NCBI RefSeq assembly: GCF_023973825.1 | Contig: NC_090121.1 | Coordinates: 950,001-1,014,000, forward strand | DNA: 64,000 bases | Source: Plasmodium brasilianum | Taxonomy: Eukaryota; Apicomplexa; Aconoidasida; Haemosporida; Plasmodiidae | Direction of reading: 5' to 3' | In this document: positions 12,042-23,237 of the stretch, piece by piece | How the letters are laid out: each line of letters starts with the position of its first letter | Position numbering within the stretch: position 1 is the first letter of the stretch | Made by a program: the position numbers and the translations under genes | The notes under the pieces: model-generated | Databases searched by the model: none | Seen by the model: only the letters and a program-made list of their open reading frames with translations | What the model was told of the DNA's origin: nothing

Positions 12042-12904
12042 TTCTTTTCTGAGCTTATTCTTTCTCAAATTTTTGAGGGTCTTCACGGAATAATAATACA
12101 TATAATTAAAAATGTAAAATTAAATTCTATAGTACAAATAAATAATTACACTTATAAAAAAACATAAGAAAGTGTACACAGTTAAAGGTTTTAAACAGGT
12201 GGTAAAATAAAAGTTAAAGTTAGGGGGTTAAATATTTTAAAAAATTATATAAAAATGAAACAAATATTTCTGAACATTTTAAAATGTTATATGTGTTATG
12301 TTTTTTCATTTATTTGTAGTCAATCTAACCTTCTTTAGACAAGCTCTGCATTCTCTCATGTTGTACATATAATATCGCAAAGTTTTACACAATTATATTT
12401 TATGCAAAAGGTAAGAAAAAGAAGAATTTTATTTTTATTTTTTTTTTTTTTTTATTTCTTTTCGTTTATACAGATGTTTTTTATTCCTGCGTATTTAAAG
12501 CACTGCTAACGGTATGTTCGCATTTGTATAATCCAAAAAGGGTAAAGCCTATAAAAAGTTTTATCTCCGCGTGTGGGTGTTTATACACACAAGTACAAAT
12601 GCATATATGTACGCATACCCATACCATCACAGATTAGTTTGTTAAAAATAAATTAAGAAGCTATCATTGTTCAAAAAAAAAAAATAAATAAAATAAATAT
12701 GAGCAATAAAGTAAATATGAAAATTAAAATATAAGTGAGGAATAAAAAAAATATATATAGCGCCTTGTCGTTATACACATTTTCCAGGTACATAAAACAC
12801 AATTTCTTCAACAGTTACATATATTTAAATGTGATCATAAAATTTATGCCCACATTAACATGTTCATGCAAAATAACTTTTCGGGTCAGGATAAATTTAA
12901 TTAA
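12042..12904 (+). CDS. Candidate multi-exon gene (3' part), function unknown
   Basis: Not recognised; the 5' end is unresolved. Supported exons are 12042-12113 (acceptor TTTTTGTAG, donor GTAAAA), 12344-12410 (acceptor ACAAG, donor GTAAGA), 12474-12511 (acceptor TTTATACAG, donor GTATGT) and 12761-12904 (acceptor ATATATAG, stop TAA). Junction phases are 0, 1 and 0. The 63-bp intron 12411-12473 has near-ideal signals. The last exon encodes 47 residues of clearly protein-like composition (it contains FQVHKTQFLQQLHIFKCDHK) ending SGQDKFN. The visible part is 106 residues, hydrophobic in the first half and polar in the last. An alternative acceptor for exon 2 is TTTAG at 12338. A weaker minus-strand reading (72-residue frame 12101-11883) overlaps exon 1, so the strand of that exon is less sure. 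Confidence 0.45.
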
Positions 12905-12924
12905 ATCGAGAATCAAAATATGAA

Positions 12925-13283
12925 CTACATTATTTGATGTCTTCCCCTAGTGTTATGGTGAAAAAATAGTACTTGCTTGTATATACATTTTTCTACATGT
13001 ATTCTTGCAACATACGTTGTATATGTAGGTATGTACACATGTACGTGTGTGTGCATTATATTTATATCTCTTTTCACAAAAAAATTAAGACGTATTAAAT
13101 AAAAAAAAATAGAACAAATAAAATTAATTTCGGAAAAAAAAAAATTCCTTTGCAAATAACATTGCGTGTACAGAAATTATTAAAAAACTGAAATGTACCA
13201 TATTTTCTGTAAGTTTCATACTTTTCATATATACTAATCAAAAACTGCACATTTTTCAAATTCTTTCTCTTAGAAATGGGCAT
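12925..13283 (-). CDS. Candidate small two-exon gene, function unknown
   Basis: Not recognised. Minus-strand exon 1 is 13283-13199 (28 codons plus one base, donor GTACAT) and exon 2 is 12992-12925 (acceptor CATGTAG, stop TAG); the phase-1 join makes GAA. The product is 50 residues and very basic, beginning MPISKRKNLKNVQF and ending NTRGRHQIM. It faces the last exon of the plus-strand candidate only 20 bp away. Exon 1 could instead read on into a poly-Phe frame to 13095 without splicing. The support is composition and phase only. Confidence 0.25.
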
Positions 13284-14406
13284 TACATTTATTCACATGG
13301 TGTACAATTATTGAACTAAAATGCAGTCCTATCTTACGGGATCAAAAAAAAAAAAATTAAAAAGAAAGCGTGCACACACATACGCTTATATATTATATAT
13401 GGACATATACATATATATACATGGATGGATATACGGATGAATAGCTACACATTTTTAAGGACGTTTGCCGGATGCAGTTATGGAATGCATATCAAAGTTG
13501 AGGTAATCTTGCTCATCCATCATGATTAAATTTTCAACTATTTATTTATGAACTGTTCATATTAATAATTTCAAATGAACAAAAAAAATATGGACGTGGT
13601 AAAAATGATCTTTACAACTGTACTTGGGAGGCCTTACACTACTTAGGGGATATGAATTACAATAAAAAAAAAAAAAATTTAAATATATAATTACATAAAT
13701 GAGCAAATGGACAAATAGGCGAATAAGTGAGCAAATGGACAAATAGGCGAATAAGTGAGCAAATGGACAAATAGGCGAATAAGTGAGCAAATGGACAAAT
13801 AGGCGAATAAATGAACACATGGGCAAATAAACGAATAAATGAGCAAATGGACAAATAAACGAATGAATAAACAGCTGGACAAACTTCAAATCAGTGTTAA
13901 CATATTTTTCACAGTTTCACTTTAGCTCCTTTTTTTTATCTGTAAAAATAATTTCTTTTGATATTTAGCTAATATTTAAAAAATGCACCTATAAACAACA
14001 TATATTACGAAAAAAGTCGTTCCTTCTGTAAAATAATTTTAGAAAATTTTTTTTTTCATCTGTGCGTAGAATCCGTGTGCTCACTTGCACTCTTTTCTGT
14101 CTATTCCTTCTCTACACCCTTTTCTGCATATTCCTGTATACGTGTTATTCGAGCTAGGGTCTAATAACCACATCTTCGCAAGTCTTTATAAGAAAAATGC
14201 ACCATATTATGTTCATAATAACCTGTGCGATTTATCATTCACTAAGCAGGTACTCATATACACACAAGCTTAAGTAAGCACAAATACACATATGTCTGTG
14301 ATACGTATGCACAAGTATACGATACGTATGTATATGTGCACAGCCAAATGGACGCTCATCGCGCAGCTTACCCATATAGCTTTTCACAGGAAGAGGCAAA
14401 CAACAT
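13284..14406. other. Intergenic DNA downstream of the WD-repeat gene
   Basis: No gene recognised. Contains the 28-bp minisatellite described separately and several T/A runs; the part next to 14406 should hold the 3' UTR of the WD-repeat gene. Confidence 0.6.
13700..13866. repeat. 28-bp minisatellite
   Basis: Units of the type GAGCAAATGGACAAATAGGC plus 8 bp, four nearly exact and then two degenerate copies. A 28-bp period shifts frame each copy, so the minus strand is open in three frames; none looks like a real protein. Confidence 0.9.
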
Positions 14407-17400
14407 TTACATAAAATCCTTATTAATATTGGAAGACCTGGTGTTGTAACGACTTCTCGAATTACTCAAGAAGCTTCTAGTATGTCTACTACTAGCCGCA
14501 TTATTATTATTATTATTAATCCCTTCTTTCTTATTATTCTGCTCTTTATTTTTCAATCTATCACTTTTTCTTAAATTCAAATTAGGTAAGTTATCGGTAT
14601 TTCTTTTTTTTTTTTCATTTTTCTTTCTATTTCTACCAGTTGTTCTACGCGATCTATTATTCCGTACACTGGATCTACCACCTCTAGCAGTTCTGGCTCT
14701 CTTTCTGTTTCTGTTCCTTCTGTATCGTCTATTATAAGAATTTGAAGCATTACTACAAGTATAATCGAAATCATCGTTATCATAATCATCGTCATCATCA
14801 TCATCATCATCTTCTTCTTCATCCGAAAAGTAGTTAGCGGATTGGTCACTCGTAAAATTAGATGAATCTTCACTAATAACAGCAATTTCAGTATTTCTAC
14901 CTGAACTAGCGAGGTTTTCATAATTTAATGAATTACTAGCATTATTATTAGCAGTATATAAATTATTTCTAAACATCGTAAAGATATCATTATATCTAGC
15001 ATAACTTGATAAAAAAGAATTATTAAAACTTCTAGAATTTACTAAATCATAACTGTCAATAGGTGATCGAACATAAACAGAATATGGATTAAAATATGCA
15101 CAAGTCATAATATGATCAATATTTTTTATAATACAATTTCTTCCTTTTAATGGAGAATTATTTAATAAATTATAATTTTCTCTTATTAAATTTTTTATAT
15201 ATTTTTCTTGTAACATATGTAACATATTCTTTGTATGACTATTCATATATATCATCCTATTATTATTTGAAAATACAAATAACCTATAATCATATTCCTC
15301 TTTACATTTATCTGCTTCCTCATAATGCTTTAAATAACGCTTAAAATATGTTTGTACTCTTAACCCATAGTAACTTTTTCTGTTATAGTAAATATAACTA
15401 TCAACATCTTCTTCATCTTTGCATGGCAATTTTTTTAAAAATCGATAAAATATAGAGTTGCTCATTTCTTCCCTCTCGTCATCATAATTATAATATTCTT
15501 TGCCAAGGGGAAATATATCCTTATAACCCTTTTCTTCATTAACAAGCTTGTATATACTGCTAATTTTCATCGCGTTTATGTAGCTATTCTTGTATTTCTT
15601 TCTACTACTGTTCTCATTTTTGAATATTTCCATGCATTCGTTCGTCTTCCTTGCTATTTCGTTCTCATGAATAAAGGCTTGTGTAGTTCCATTTGCTGAA
15701 TTACCTCCACTGCTTCCTACACGATTTATACTGCTAATCCAGTTATACTTTTCCTTCAAATTGATTGATGTTGGTTCATCTAGAGCACCAATCGTGCAGC
15801 TACTAATATCGTTAATGAAAATATTTTCATTTTGCAGAAAAGTTCGACCTGGAAGCTCCTTTATCGAAGTGCTTTTAGTTTCACTCTTACATAGAAACGT
15901 AGCCTCATTTTTGCAATTTCTATTACTATCGTTTCTATCCTTATGGTGGTATTCACTGCAGTTACGATTTGAGGACCATTCCAACTCAGATATGAATGGG
16001 TGTTCTCTTCTATAATTTAATAAAATTTTATATAATATACTGTAAATAATAATAGTTTTATAATTCACTTTCTCGTCTGTTATCAACTTTGTAGTCAAGT
16101 AATTAAAATAATTTATATGTACACAAACAGGATCTATACTATAAAATTTTAAATGATCAAAATAGCTATTATACGAATTGAAGCTTGAGAATTGTGGTAG
16201 TAAGGGTTGTAATTCTTGTTCATATATTTTAAATTTTTTATCAACAAATACATTTGTATTACTAAAGTTGTTTAACAAGTGTCTATTTTCTTCTTTACGA
16301 TTTCGTTTTTCTTTCTTATATGACAAATACAATCGATGTGCACTTTTTGATGTATTAATAGAATATGCATGGTTACATTTTTCCTCATCATCATCCTTAC
16401 CATTCAGATGGTTTCTATTCCTATTTTGAATATTACTTTCATTCATTCGCATTGTATTCTTCACATCTTCCATGTAATAATGGCTTATCGTTTTTTGTTT
16501 TTTCCTTTTCCTACCATACTCCAAGTCATTCTCATGCTGATCAACCGGACTGTAATGGTTTCTTCGATAATCATTTGTTATTTTAAAAGATACACCACTG
16601 TTACGATATAAATAAGGATCTATTTCTTGAATAGACTGATTTTCTCCATGTAAATGACTATCACTATCATTAACATAATCATAGTTATGGAACCATTTTA
16701 CCCCCAAATCTTTTCCGCCTAATGCACCATCTTCCTCATCGGTGCTACTCTCAAACTGCCCTGGTAAGTTTTCCGAGTATTTTTCATAATTCGAGTCGTT
16801 ACTAAAAAAACTAATAGAACTGTGTTTATCAAAATCAGATTCCAATTCTTCGCTCATAATGTGTTCTCTTTTTAAAGCATACAACTTATCACAATCATGA
16901 TCCTTTTCTAAATTAAAAACTTCTTTTAATTTACTCCTTTTGTCATTATTTGAATATCTATGTTTTTTTTCCGTTTTCTTGTCATCTAAAATGCATTCAT
17001 CTGAGCTTTTCGTCTGATTCCCACTATCAAATATTTGAATGTAATTACTGTCGTTTGTTATATCTACGTTTGGGGTTTTACTTGTAGTTTTGTTTGCACC
17101 GGTGCGTTCACTCCTGTTAGCATTATTCGTGTAGTTATTCATACTATTATTTACGCTATTATTCATGCTATTATTTGTGTGTGTATTCTCCTCTGCTTTC
17201 AGTGTTCGCTTTTCCTTCCTGCTATTCCTTTTGTTCTTAAGTGGATACAGACGAATGCTTCTACTTATTACATTGTCAATATTTATAATTTCTTTTTTTC
17301 CCGTCGAGTTATTATATTTCATGCATTCCTGATGCATATCCTCGACATTTATGATTTCTTTACTATTTGATGGAGTGATATCCAGGTTTATTACATCTGT

Positions 17401-20400
17401 ACCTCCATGCATCCCATATGGATCCTCATCGATTATCTTCACATCATCACTTCCCCTCCTTTCATCGACATTACTATTGTTCCCACTATCGTTGTTGTTT
17501 CCATTACCATTGTTGTTCCCACTATCATTGTTGTTCCCACTATCATTGTTGTTCCCACTATCATTGTTGTTCCCACTATCATTGTTGTTTCCATTACCAT
17601 TGTTGTTCCCACTATCATTGTTGTTTCCATTACCATTGTTGTTCCCACTATCATTGTTGTTTCCATTACCATTGTTGTTCCCACTATCATTGTTGTTCCC
17701 ACTATCATTGTTATTATCATTGCTATTGTTTTTCCCATTAGAGTTCTTACTACCATTATCATTATGGCTTTTTTTTATATTTTTTTTCTCATTCCCCTCT
17801 TTGATCGAGTACTTGGAATTGCTGTCGGTATATAAGGTATACACTGTATTGGCTGAGCTTGACACATCCGAACTGTCTTCTATAATTCTACTGCTTTTCC
17901 TCCCCCTCCTTGTTCTGCTCCTGTTTCCATCTTTATTTACATCGTGTGTATTATTATGATTGTCACTGCACTTTCCGTTATGATTGAGAGTACAACTGGT
18001 GTTTCCACTTGTGCTATGGTTTTGACAAGTTTTACTCCGTGTGCTATATGAAACGTTATTACCACTTCCACTTACATCAATGTTTCCCTCAATATTGCTG
18101 CTGAGTGGGGGGCTGTTCGCCCGACTTAAAAGCGCGCTCCATTTGGTAGCAATGTTGTTACTATTGTTATTACGACTTGTGCTGCTAACATTGTTATTAC
18201 GATTGGCACTGCTAACATTGTTAATACGATTAGCACTGCTAACATTGTTAATACGATTGGTGTTACCCCGCACGGGAAGTACTGCTCTATCATTTTCATT
18301 GTATCCACCATACGAATCATATATAAACACATCAGGGAGAACACTAATATTATCATAATTTTCGACATTTTCGTTAGAATTAGGTTCATTTAAATAACAT
18401 ACCTGTGAAGAAGTTAACTGTTCTGTTAAGGTAAATTTGTAACAACAATTTTTATTCATTGTAAAAATAGAAAAATAACCATAATTATGTGACACAATAA
18501 AAATATGACCATTTTTATTCCATTGTGCACTTATATTTTTTAACTCACTATCGTACGAAAATTTTTTTATAATTTTTTTTTTCTTTACATTCAATAAGTA
18601 AATATATTTTCTAAAACATGCAAAGAGAACTACATCCTTGTAATATGGATTTGGTTCAATAAAACTTACATAACTATCACATTTCTTCAAATCAAAATAT
18701 TTAATCTCTTCACATGTTATTCTATAAAATATGGACAAATTTGTTTTCATTGTAACAGCATTAATGCTTTCTTTCGAAGCATTTGATTTATTTGTTATAC
18801 CATCAGCAACTATAATATATTCATCTGAACAATTGAATGAGATATTACTTATTTTATAATGCAGTTTTTTTGCCCTCAACTTTGATTTGTTATTTGATTT
18901 TTCATTATACAAACAATGAACAGCTTTTTGTATTTGCTCAGGCTTACCACTAATACTACTAGTAATGGCTCCATTTGGTCCGCTATTTCTTAATATATTA
19001 CGATAACTAGAACCGAAACTTTTAACTAGTAAGCTGCTACTACCACTACTACTGCTAATACTAATGCCTTCCTGATTTTTCTGCGTTTTCGTAAATTTAT
19101 TTTTTTTTATTTTCTTTTCATGATTTTCCTTGGACAAGTCCTCTTGCTCACTTGATGAGTAACAGTATGAGGAGCAAGACGTGGACGATATGATAAATAA
19201 ATTATTGTTTTCATTTTCCCTGTTTATTTCGCTCAACATATTATTATTATTATATCCGCAGTTATTACTGATGTTGTTATTGGCGTTGTTGTTTCCATTG
19301 TCGGTGTTACCACTGCCGCTAATATTATTACAACTATTGTTACCCCTGTTAATATTACCTCTACTACTAATAAGGTTTCCCCTAATTCTAATATTGTTGT
19401 AATTATTGCTGGTATTATGATTATGTTTTGCCTTGTTGTTCTCATTAAGCGCCGAGGACTCCAATATGAACTCCACGTAAAGTGAAGTGTAAAAGCAGCA
19501 GATTGAAATTTTACTTTTGCAATCGTGTGCTTTTTTATTTACCATTTGTATGTTTTTTTTTTTTTTTTTTTTTTTTTTATTAACATCGTTCAGGTAATTT
19601 TGGAAATTCCACAAATAAATAGATCCATTTGTATGAACAGTTAAGAAATCTGCTGAATTGTTTGAAAAAACAAATAATAATACTTCCTCATTAAAATCTT
19701 CAAATTTTTTAAACATAACGAAACCGATATTATTTTTAACATTCTGTAATATGTTAATTTCAAAATATTGGAAAATTTTTCGATAGGATATATCTTCTTC
19801 GTTCATTTTTTTTTTTTTTTCTCCTTTATATGATAGTTCGATAACATCATCTGCATGCAGATTGTTATAAATATGATCATCAATTTTGTTGACATATTTT
19901 GTTATAACAACATCCTTTGGGGATATATTCAGCTGTTCACTGTTATCCTCATCGTTATCATAAATTATTTTTGTCGTCAGTAAAAGGAACATGAGTTTCT
20001 TTCTCCTCATTTTGGAATTCGAATTAGCACTAGCATTAGCACTAGCATTAGCACTAGCATTAGCATTAGCATTAGCATTAGCACTAGCATTAGCATTAGC
20101 ACTCACATTAGCACTCACATTAGCACTCACATTAGCACTCACATTAGCACTCACATTAGCACTCACATTAGCACTCACATTAGCACAGGCAATCGCACTG
20201 CTGCCATCGTTGATACCGTAGCAAATGGCGCTACCACTGTTGGCATTGACAAAGTCATCTTCATTCAGCCTATCCACACAATCATTCTGTGTATTTATAA
20301 AAATCAAATAGCTATTTTTGAGCTCTTTAATAGGATTTTTTGATATAATTAAATTGCTGTATATATATGGAGCAATATTATAATTTAACGAGTAAGAAAA

Positions 20401-22584
20401 GCGGAGGTAAGGGAAAAATTTAGTACCTTCTAAACACATATCTACTGACTTAATTAAATGAATATCATTATGTAAATCATCAAATTTTATTATAAAAAAA
20501 TACGAATTTGTAGAACACAATGCATATGTTTTATAAAAATTCTTACTTGACTTCTTTGCTTCATTATAAAAAAATATAACCTTCTTCATAAAAAATGTTC
20601 TTCTATATGTAAATAAAACCTTATATTTATATTTGTCAACTAGCCAAAATTTTACTATACCTTTTTCATCACAAGATATAATATATTTATTCGATTTATG
20701 TATATCAAAATCAGTAATAGAATAATTATGTGCTCTTATACATAAAATTAAATTTCCAGTCATAACATGATAAATTTTTATAAATCCATCCTTTCCTGAT
20801 GTTATAATATTCTCAAACAAATGATCAAACATAATTTTTGTAATAAAATTATAATCTTTTTTCTGTGGAAGGAAGTGTGATAATATAGTTATATTTCTCT
20901 TAATATTTTTTAGACAATAATTATATATATCATATTTATACCTAGTATTAATTATACTATTTCTTTTTTTCGTATCATTATATGCATAAAATAATTTATG
21001 TTTTATTTTATTATATAAATTATTATATCTATTACATTCATAACTTGTTAATTTTATCGATTTATTTTTATTATTTTCATATTCTTCTTTTAATTTATTT
21101 TGGCTGTTAAAAAAAAATTTTTTCACATTATGCTGTGGATATATACAGGTTAGCATATTTATTACATTTTTAAAAATATTAAACATATCACATTCTATTT
21201 TATTTTCTGTCCAAATTTCTCTTTTCCTTCGCTTCACTAGTTCATCTATATCGTGCTTCTTCTCCTCCGTTCCGCTCTTTAGTTTTTTCTTTTTTCTTGT
21301 CAAACTGTTTATGAACTCTTCCCCTTCAGAAGCACAGCCGAACGTTACACTGCGGCTTGCAGCGAGGGCATGATTAACAGTGGCATGATTGTACATGGCT
21401 CCATTATTGACGGTACGATAATAATAGTTTGACGTTTTATTATGAACTGCTGTATTGGAGCAGCTAATACAACTAGCATTACGATTCAACGGCAGGCAGT
21501 GCTCGTGCTTGTGCTCTAAGTTATCACACCTGCCACAGTAATCCCCATATGCGGTGCTGCTCCTGCGTTTTTCTTGTACATTCTTGTGTCTATAAGCAAT
21601 TCCATGCTCATTATCATGATCATTGCTTCTGTTGTGACTAAAACTATAATCGTTGGACCAGTGCTCTACACGATCAGTAATGTAACTCATAACGCTCTCT
21701 TCACAATTGCCCTCAATGGGATTGCTTGCCCTTTTATGCTTTTTGCTATTTATGTTGTTTTCATTTAATTTCTCCTTTTTTACATGTTCCGATGTGTCAA
21801 AAAAATTATCACAATATGGTAATCTATCTTCCCCTCTAGGGGTAGTAGTCATGATTCTATGTTTATCATTCTTCGAAAAAAAAAAATCATCATTCGATTT
21901 GTAACCATCCTCTTTATAACAATACTCTTTATAACCATCAGATCTGTTATCACCAATTAACAAACCACAATCTTTTAACATCTTAAAAATATTGTTAATC
22001 CCTTCTCGGTTAGTGCTATTTTTCTTTATTTCCTTTAGACATACATTTATTAATACTTTATACGTATCACTTATATCACTAAAAGATTTATTCTTTTTTT
22101 TTAAATATTTCTTTAATATCTTTCTATTATTTTCATCAACAATGTTCTTTTTGTAGACATCATTTCTATTTGCATTTTCAGCATTATTAATATGATTCCA
22201 TCTGTTATGATACCTTGTGTTACATAGGAGCATGTCTCTTCGTTTGTCAAAGCGTGTACTCTTACATACTTTTTCACAATTTTTTTTCTTCATTTCTAAC
22301 TGAACGTTTGGACTACATCTGAGGGGAATCCCGTGCACTTCCTCCAAGGGGCCAGCATTACTACGATCGATGGGGGCAACGGTATGGGTATCAGCGCCTC
22401 CATTGCAACCTATAATATAACTCTTTCCATTTTCACCTACATTTTCACTGTCTACATGAAGCAATAATTCCTCTCGTTCTTTCCTGTTCATTATTACAAA
22501 GTTTTCTGTATCATTTAGTTTCTGTTTCTTACAGGATAAACTAGGGTCATCTTCTTTGTCATTTCGCCCTTTTTTTATATCCAT
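14407..22584 (-). CDS. Large WD40-repeat protein
   Basis: A single uninterrupted frame of 2,725 residues. WD40 blades start near residue 565: a typical blade reads KIMFDHLFENIITSGKDGFI, then IKIYHVMTGNLILCIRAH, followed by a second blade ending IVKFWLV. Further blade-like strands appear near 990 (TVHTNGSIYLWNF), 1245 and 1360, so one propeller is split over about 800 residues by Asn-, Ser- and Ala-rich insertions. The paired blades recall the BRWD/PHIP type of nuclear WD protein, but I saw no bromodomain; this is a weak analogy. Coding repeats include ANVS, NNNDSG and INNVSSANR units; a Lys run near 1000 is encoded by 22 T on the plus strand. The C-terminus has an Asp/Glu run and an Arg/Ser/Asn-rich basic tail, consistent with a nuclear scaffold. 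The start ATG at 22584 is the first in frame. Confidence 0.88.
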   Translation of the reverse strand: MDIKKGRNDKEDDPSLSCKKQKLNDTENFVIMNRKEREELLLHVDSENVGENGKSYIIGCNGGADTHTVAPIDRSNAGPLEEVHGIPLRCSPNVQLEMKKKNCEKVCKSTRFDKRRDMLLCNTRYHNRWNHINNAENANRNDVYKKNIVDENNRKILKKYLKKKNKSFSDISDTYKVLINVCLKEIKKNSTNREGINNIFKMLKDCGLLIGDNRSDGYKEYCYKEDGYKSNDDFFFSKNDKHRIMTTTPRGEDRLPYCDNFFDTSEHVKKEKLNENNINSKKHKRASNPIEGNCEESVMSYITDRVEHWSNDYSFSHNRSNDHDNEHGIAYRHKNVQEKRRSSTAYGDYCGRCDNLEHKHEHCLPLNRNASCISCSNTAVHNKTSNYYYRTVNNGAMYNHATVNHALAASRSVTFGCASEGEEFINSLTRKKKKLKSGTEEKKHDIDELVKRRKREIWTENKIECDMFNIFKNVINMLTCIYPQHNVKKFFFNSQNKLKEEYENNKNKSIKLTSYECNRYNNLYNKIKHKLFYAYNDTKKRNSIINTRYKYDIYNYCLKNIKRNITILSHFLPQKKDYNFITKIMFDHLFENIITSGKDGFIKIYHVMTGNLILCIRAHNYSITDFDIHKSNKYIISCDEKGIVKFWLVDKYKYKVLFTYRRTFFMKKVIFFYNEAKKSSKNFYKTYALCSTNSYFFIIKFDDLHNDIHLIKSVDMCLEGTKFFPYLRFSYSLNYNIAPYIYSNLIISKNPIKELKNSYLIFINTQNDCVDRLNEDDFVNANSGSAICYGINDGSSAIACANVSANVSANVSANVSANVSANVSANVSANANASANANANANASANASANASANSNSKMRRKKLMFLLLTTKIIYDNDEDNSEQLNISPKDVVITKYVNKIDDHIYNNLHADDVIELSYKGEKKKKMNEEDISYRKIFQYFEINILQNVKNNIGFVMFKKFEDFNEEVLLFVFSNNSADFLTVHTNGSIYLWNFQNYLNDVNKKKKKKKKNIQMVNKKAHDCKSKISICCFYTSLYVEFILESSALNENNKAKHNHNTSNNYNNIRIRGNLISSRGNINRGNNSCNNISGSGNTDNGNNNANNNISNNCGYNNNNMLSEINRENENNNLFIISSTSCSSYCYSSSEQEDLSKENHEKKIKKNKFTKTQKNQEGISISSSSGSSSLLVKSFGSSYRNILRNSGPNGAITSSISGKPEQIQKAVHCLYNEKSNNKSKLRAKKLHYKISNISFNCSDEYIIVADGITNKSNASKESINAVTMKTNLSIFYRITCEEIKYFDLKKCDSYVSFIEPNPYYKDVVLFACFRKYIYLLNVKKKKIIKKFSYDSELKNISAQWNKNGHIFIVSHNYGYFSIFTMNKNCCYKFTLTEQLTSSQVCYLNEPNSNENVENYDNISVLPDVFIYDSYGGYNENDRAVLPVRGNTNRINNVSSANRINNVSSANRNNNVSSTSRNNNSNNIATKWSALLSRANSPPLSSNIEGNIDVSGSGNNVSYSTRSKTCQNHSTSGNTSCTLNHNGKCSDNHNNTHDVNKDGNRSRTRRGRKSSRIIEDSSDVSSSANTVYTLYTDSNSKYSIKEGNEKKNIKKSHNDNGSKNSNGKNNSNDNNNDSGNNNDSGNNNGNGNNNDSGNNNGNGNNNDSGNNNGNGNNNDSGNNNDSGNNNDSGNNNDSGNNNGNGNNNDSGNNSNVDERRGSDDVKIIDEDPYGMHGGTDVINLDITPSNSKEIINVEDMHQECMKYNNSTGKKEIINIDNVISRSIRLYPLKNKRNSRKEKRTLKAEENTHTNNSMNNSVNNSMNNYTNNANRSERTGANKTTSKTPNVDITNDSNYIQIFDSGNQTKSSDECILDDKKTEKKHRYSNNDKRSKLKEVFNLEKDHDCDKLYALKREHIMSEELESDFDKHSSISFFSNDSNYEKYSENLPGQFESSTDEEDGALGGKDLGVKWFHNYDYVNDSDSHLHGENQSIQEIDPYLYRNSGVSFKITNDYRRNHYSPVDQHENDLEYGRKRKKQKTISHYYMEDVKNTMRMNESNIQNRNRNHLNGKDDDEEKCNHAYSINTSKSAHRLYLSYKKEKRNRKEENRHLLNNFSNTNVFVDKKFKIYEQELQPLLPQFSSFNSYNSYFDHLKFYSIDPVCVHINYFNYLTTKLITDEKVNYKTIIIYSILYKILLNYRREHPFISELEWSSNRNCSEYHHKDRNDSNRNCKNEATFLCKSETKSTSIKELPGRTFLQNENIFINDISSCTIGALDEPTSINLKEKYNWISSINRVGSSGGNSANGTTQAFIHENEIARKTNECMEIFKNENSSRKKYKNSYINAMKISSIYKLVNEEKGYKDIFPLGKEYYNYDDEREEMSNSIFYRFLKKLPCKDEEDVDSYIYYNRKSYYGLRVQTYFKRYLKHYEEADKCKEEYDYRLFVFSNNNRMIYMNSHTKNMLHMLQEKYIKNLIRENYNLLNNSPLKGRNCIIKNIDHIMTCAYFNPYSVYVRSPIDSYDLVNSRSFNNSFLSSYARYNDIFTMFRNNLYTANNNASNSLNYENLASSGRNTEIAVISEDSSNFTSDQSANYFSDEEEDDDDDDDDDYDNDDFDYTCSNASNSYNRRYRRNRNRKRARTARGGRSSVRNNRSRRTTGRNRKKNEKKKRNTDNLPNLNLRKSDRLKNKEQNNKKEGINNNNNNAASSRHTRSFLSNSRSRYNTRSSNINKDFM
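17468..17716 (-). repeat. 18-bp coding repeat (NNNDSG/NNNGNG)
   Basis: About fourteen in-frame 18-bp units in the WD-repeat gene encode Asn-Asn-Asn-Asp-Ser-Gly or Asn-Asn-Asn-Gly-Asn-Gly. Confidence 0.92.
18163..18262 (-). repeat. 27-bp coding repeat (INNVSSANR)
   Basis: Three to four in-frame copies of a nine-residue unit in the WD-repeat gene. Confidence 0.8.
20034..20188 (-). repeat. Ala-Asn-rich coding repeat (ANVS/ANAN)
   Basis: 12-bp ANVS units grade into 6-bp AN and 12-bp ANAS units over about 155 bp inside the WD40 region of the WD-repeat gene. Confidence 0.9.
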
Positions 22585-22982
22585 TATTGTTATCTATATA
22601 TAAGGTAAGGACAAAGGTTTATTCTAATAAATTGCATGCGCGTACAAATACATAATATTATATCATATGTCCTTTTGAAGAAACATAAACTTCACAATGT
22701 CTAATTCTTCTTCTTTTGCAATTTATATTTTGCAATTTGTAAAAATAATTTTCTCTTTGTTTTAATATCATCCGTACTTTTTTTTTTTTTTTACAAACAT
22801 ATTTTTTCACCACTTTCAATATTTGCTTCTTTTTTTATTTTCATTATTAACAAGTCAGAAATGTACATGCAGTTATTGGTAAATTTACGAACTTCTTTTT
22901 TAAGTAATATTTTTGCCTTTTAATTAATGCTGTTTTGAGGGATACGTCCTCTTTTTAAAAAAAAAAAATAATAAAACAATAA

Positions 22983-23195
22983 AATAATAAGACAGCAGAA
23001 TAACAGAATAACAAAATGAAGAAATACAAAAAATAAAATAAAATGGAACAGAATGAAATAGAACAGAATGAAATAGAACAGAATGAAATAAAATAGAATA
23101 GAATAAAATAGAATAAAATAAAACAAAACAAAACAAAATAAAATAGAATAGAATAAAATAGAATAAAATAGAATAAAATTAAATAAAATAAAATT
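22983..23195. repeat. AATAGAATAAAAT / AATAGAACAGAATG repeat
   Basis: Simple purine-rich 5-mers and 15-mers (AAAAT, AGAAT, AGAACAG) in tandem over about 210 bp. Confidence 0.85.
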
Positions 23196-23237
23196 TAATG
23201 CATTACTATATTACATTTACTTTGGCCAGGCAGCTCG

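Noticed and set aside
11883..12101. 72-codon minus-strand frame starting MYYYSVKTLKNLRKNKL
   Set aside because: Protein-like at the start but then depends on an A run; it overlaps exon 1 of the better-supported plus-strand candidate, which has phase-matched introns.
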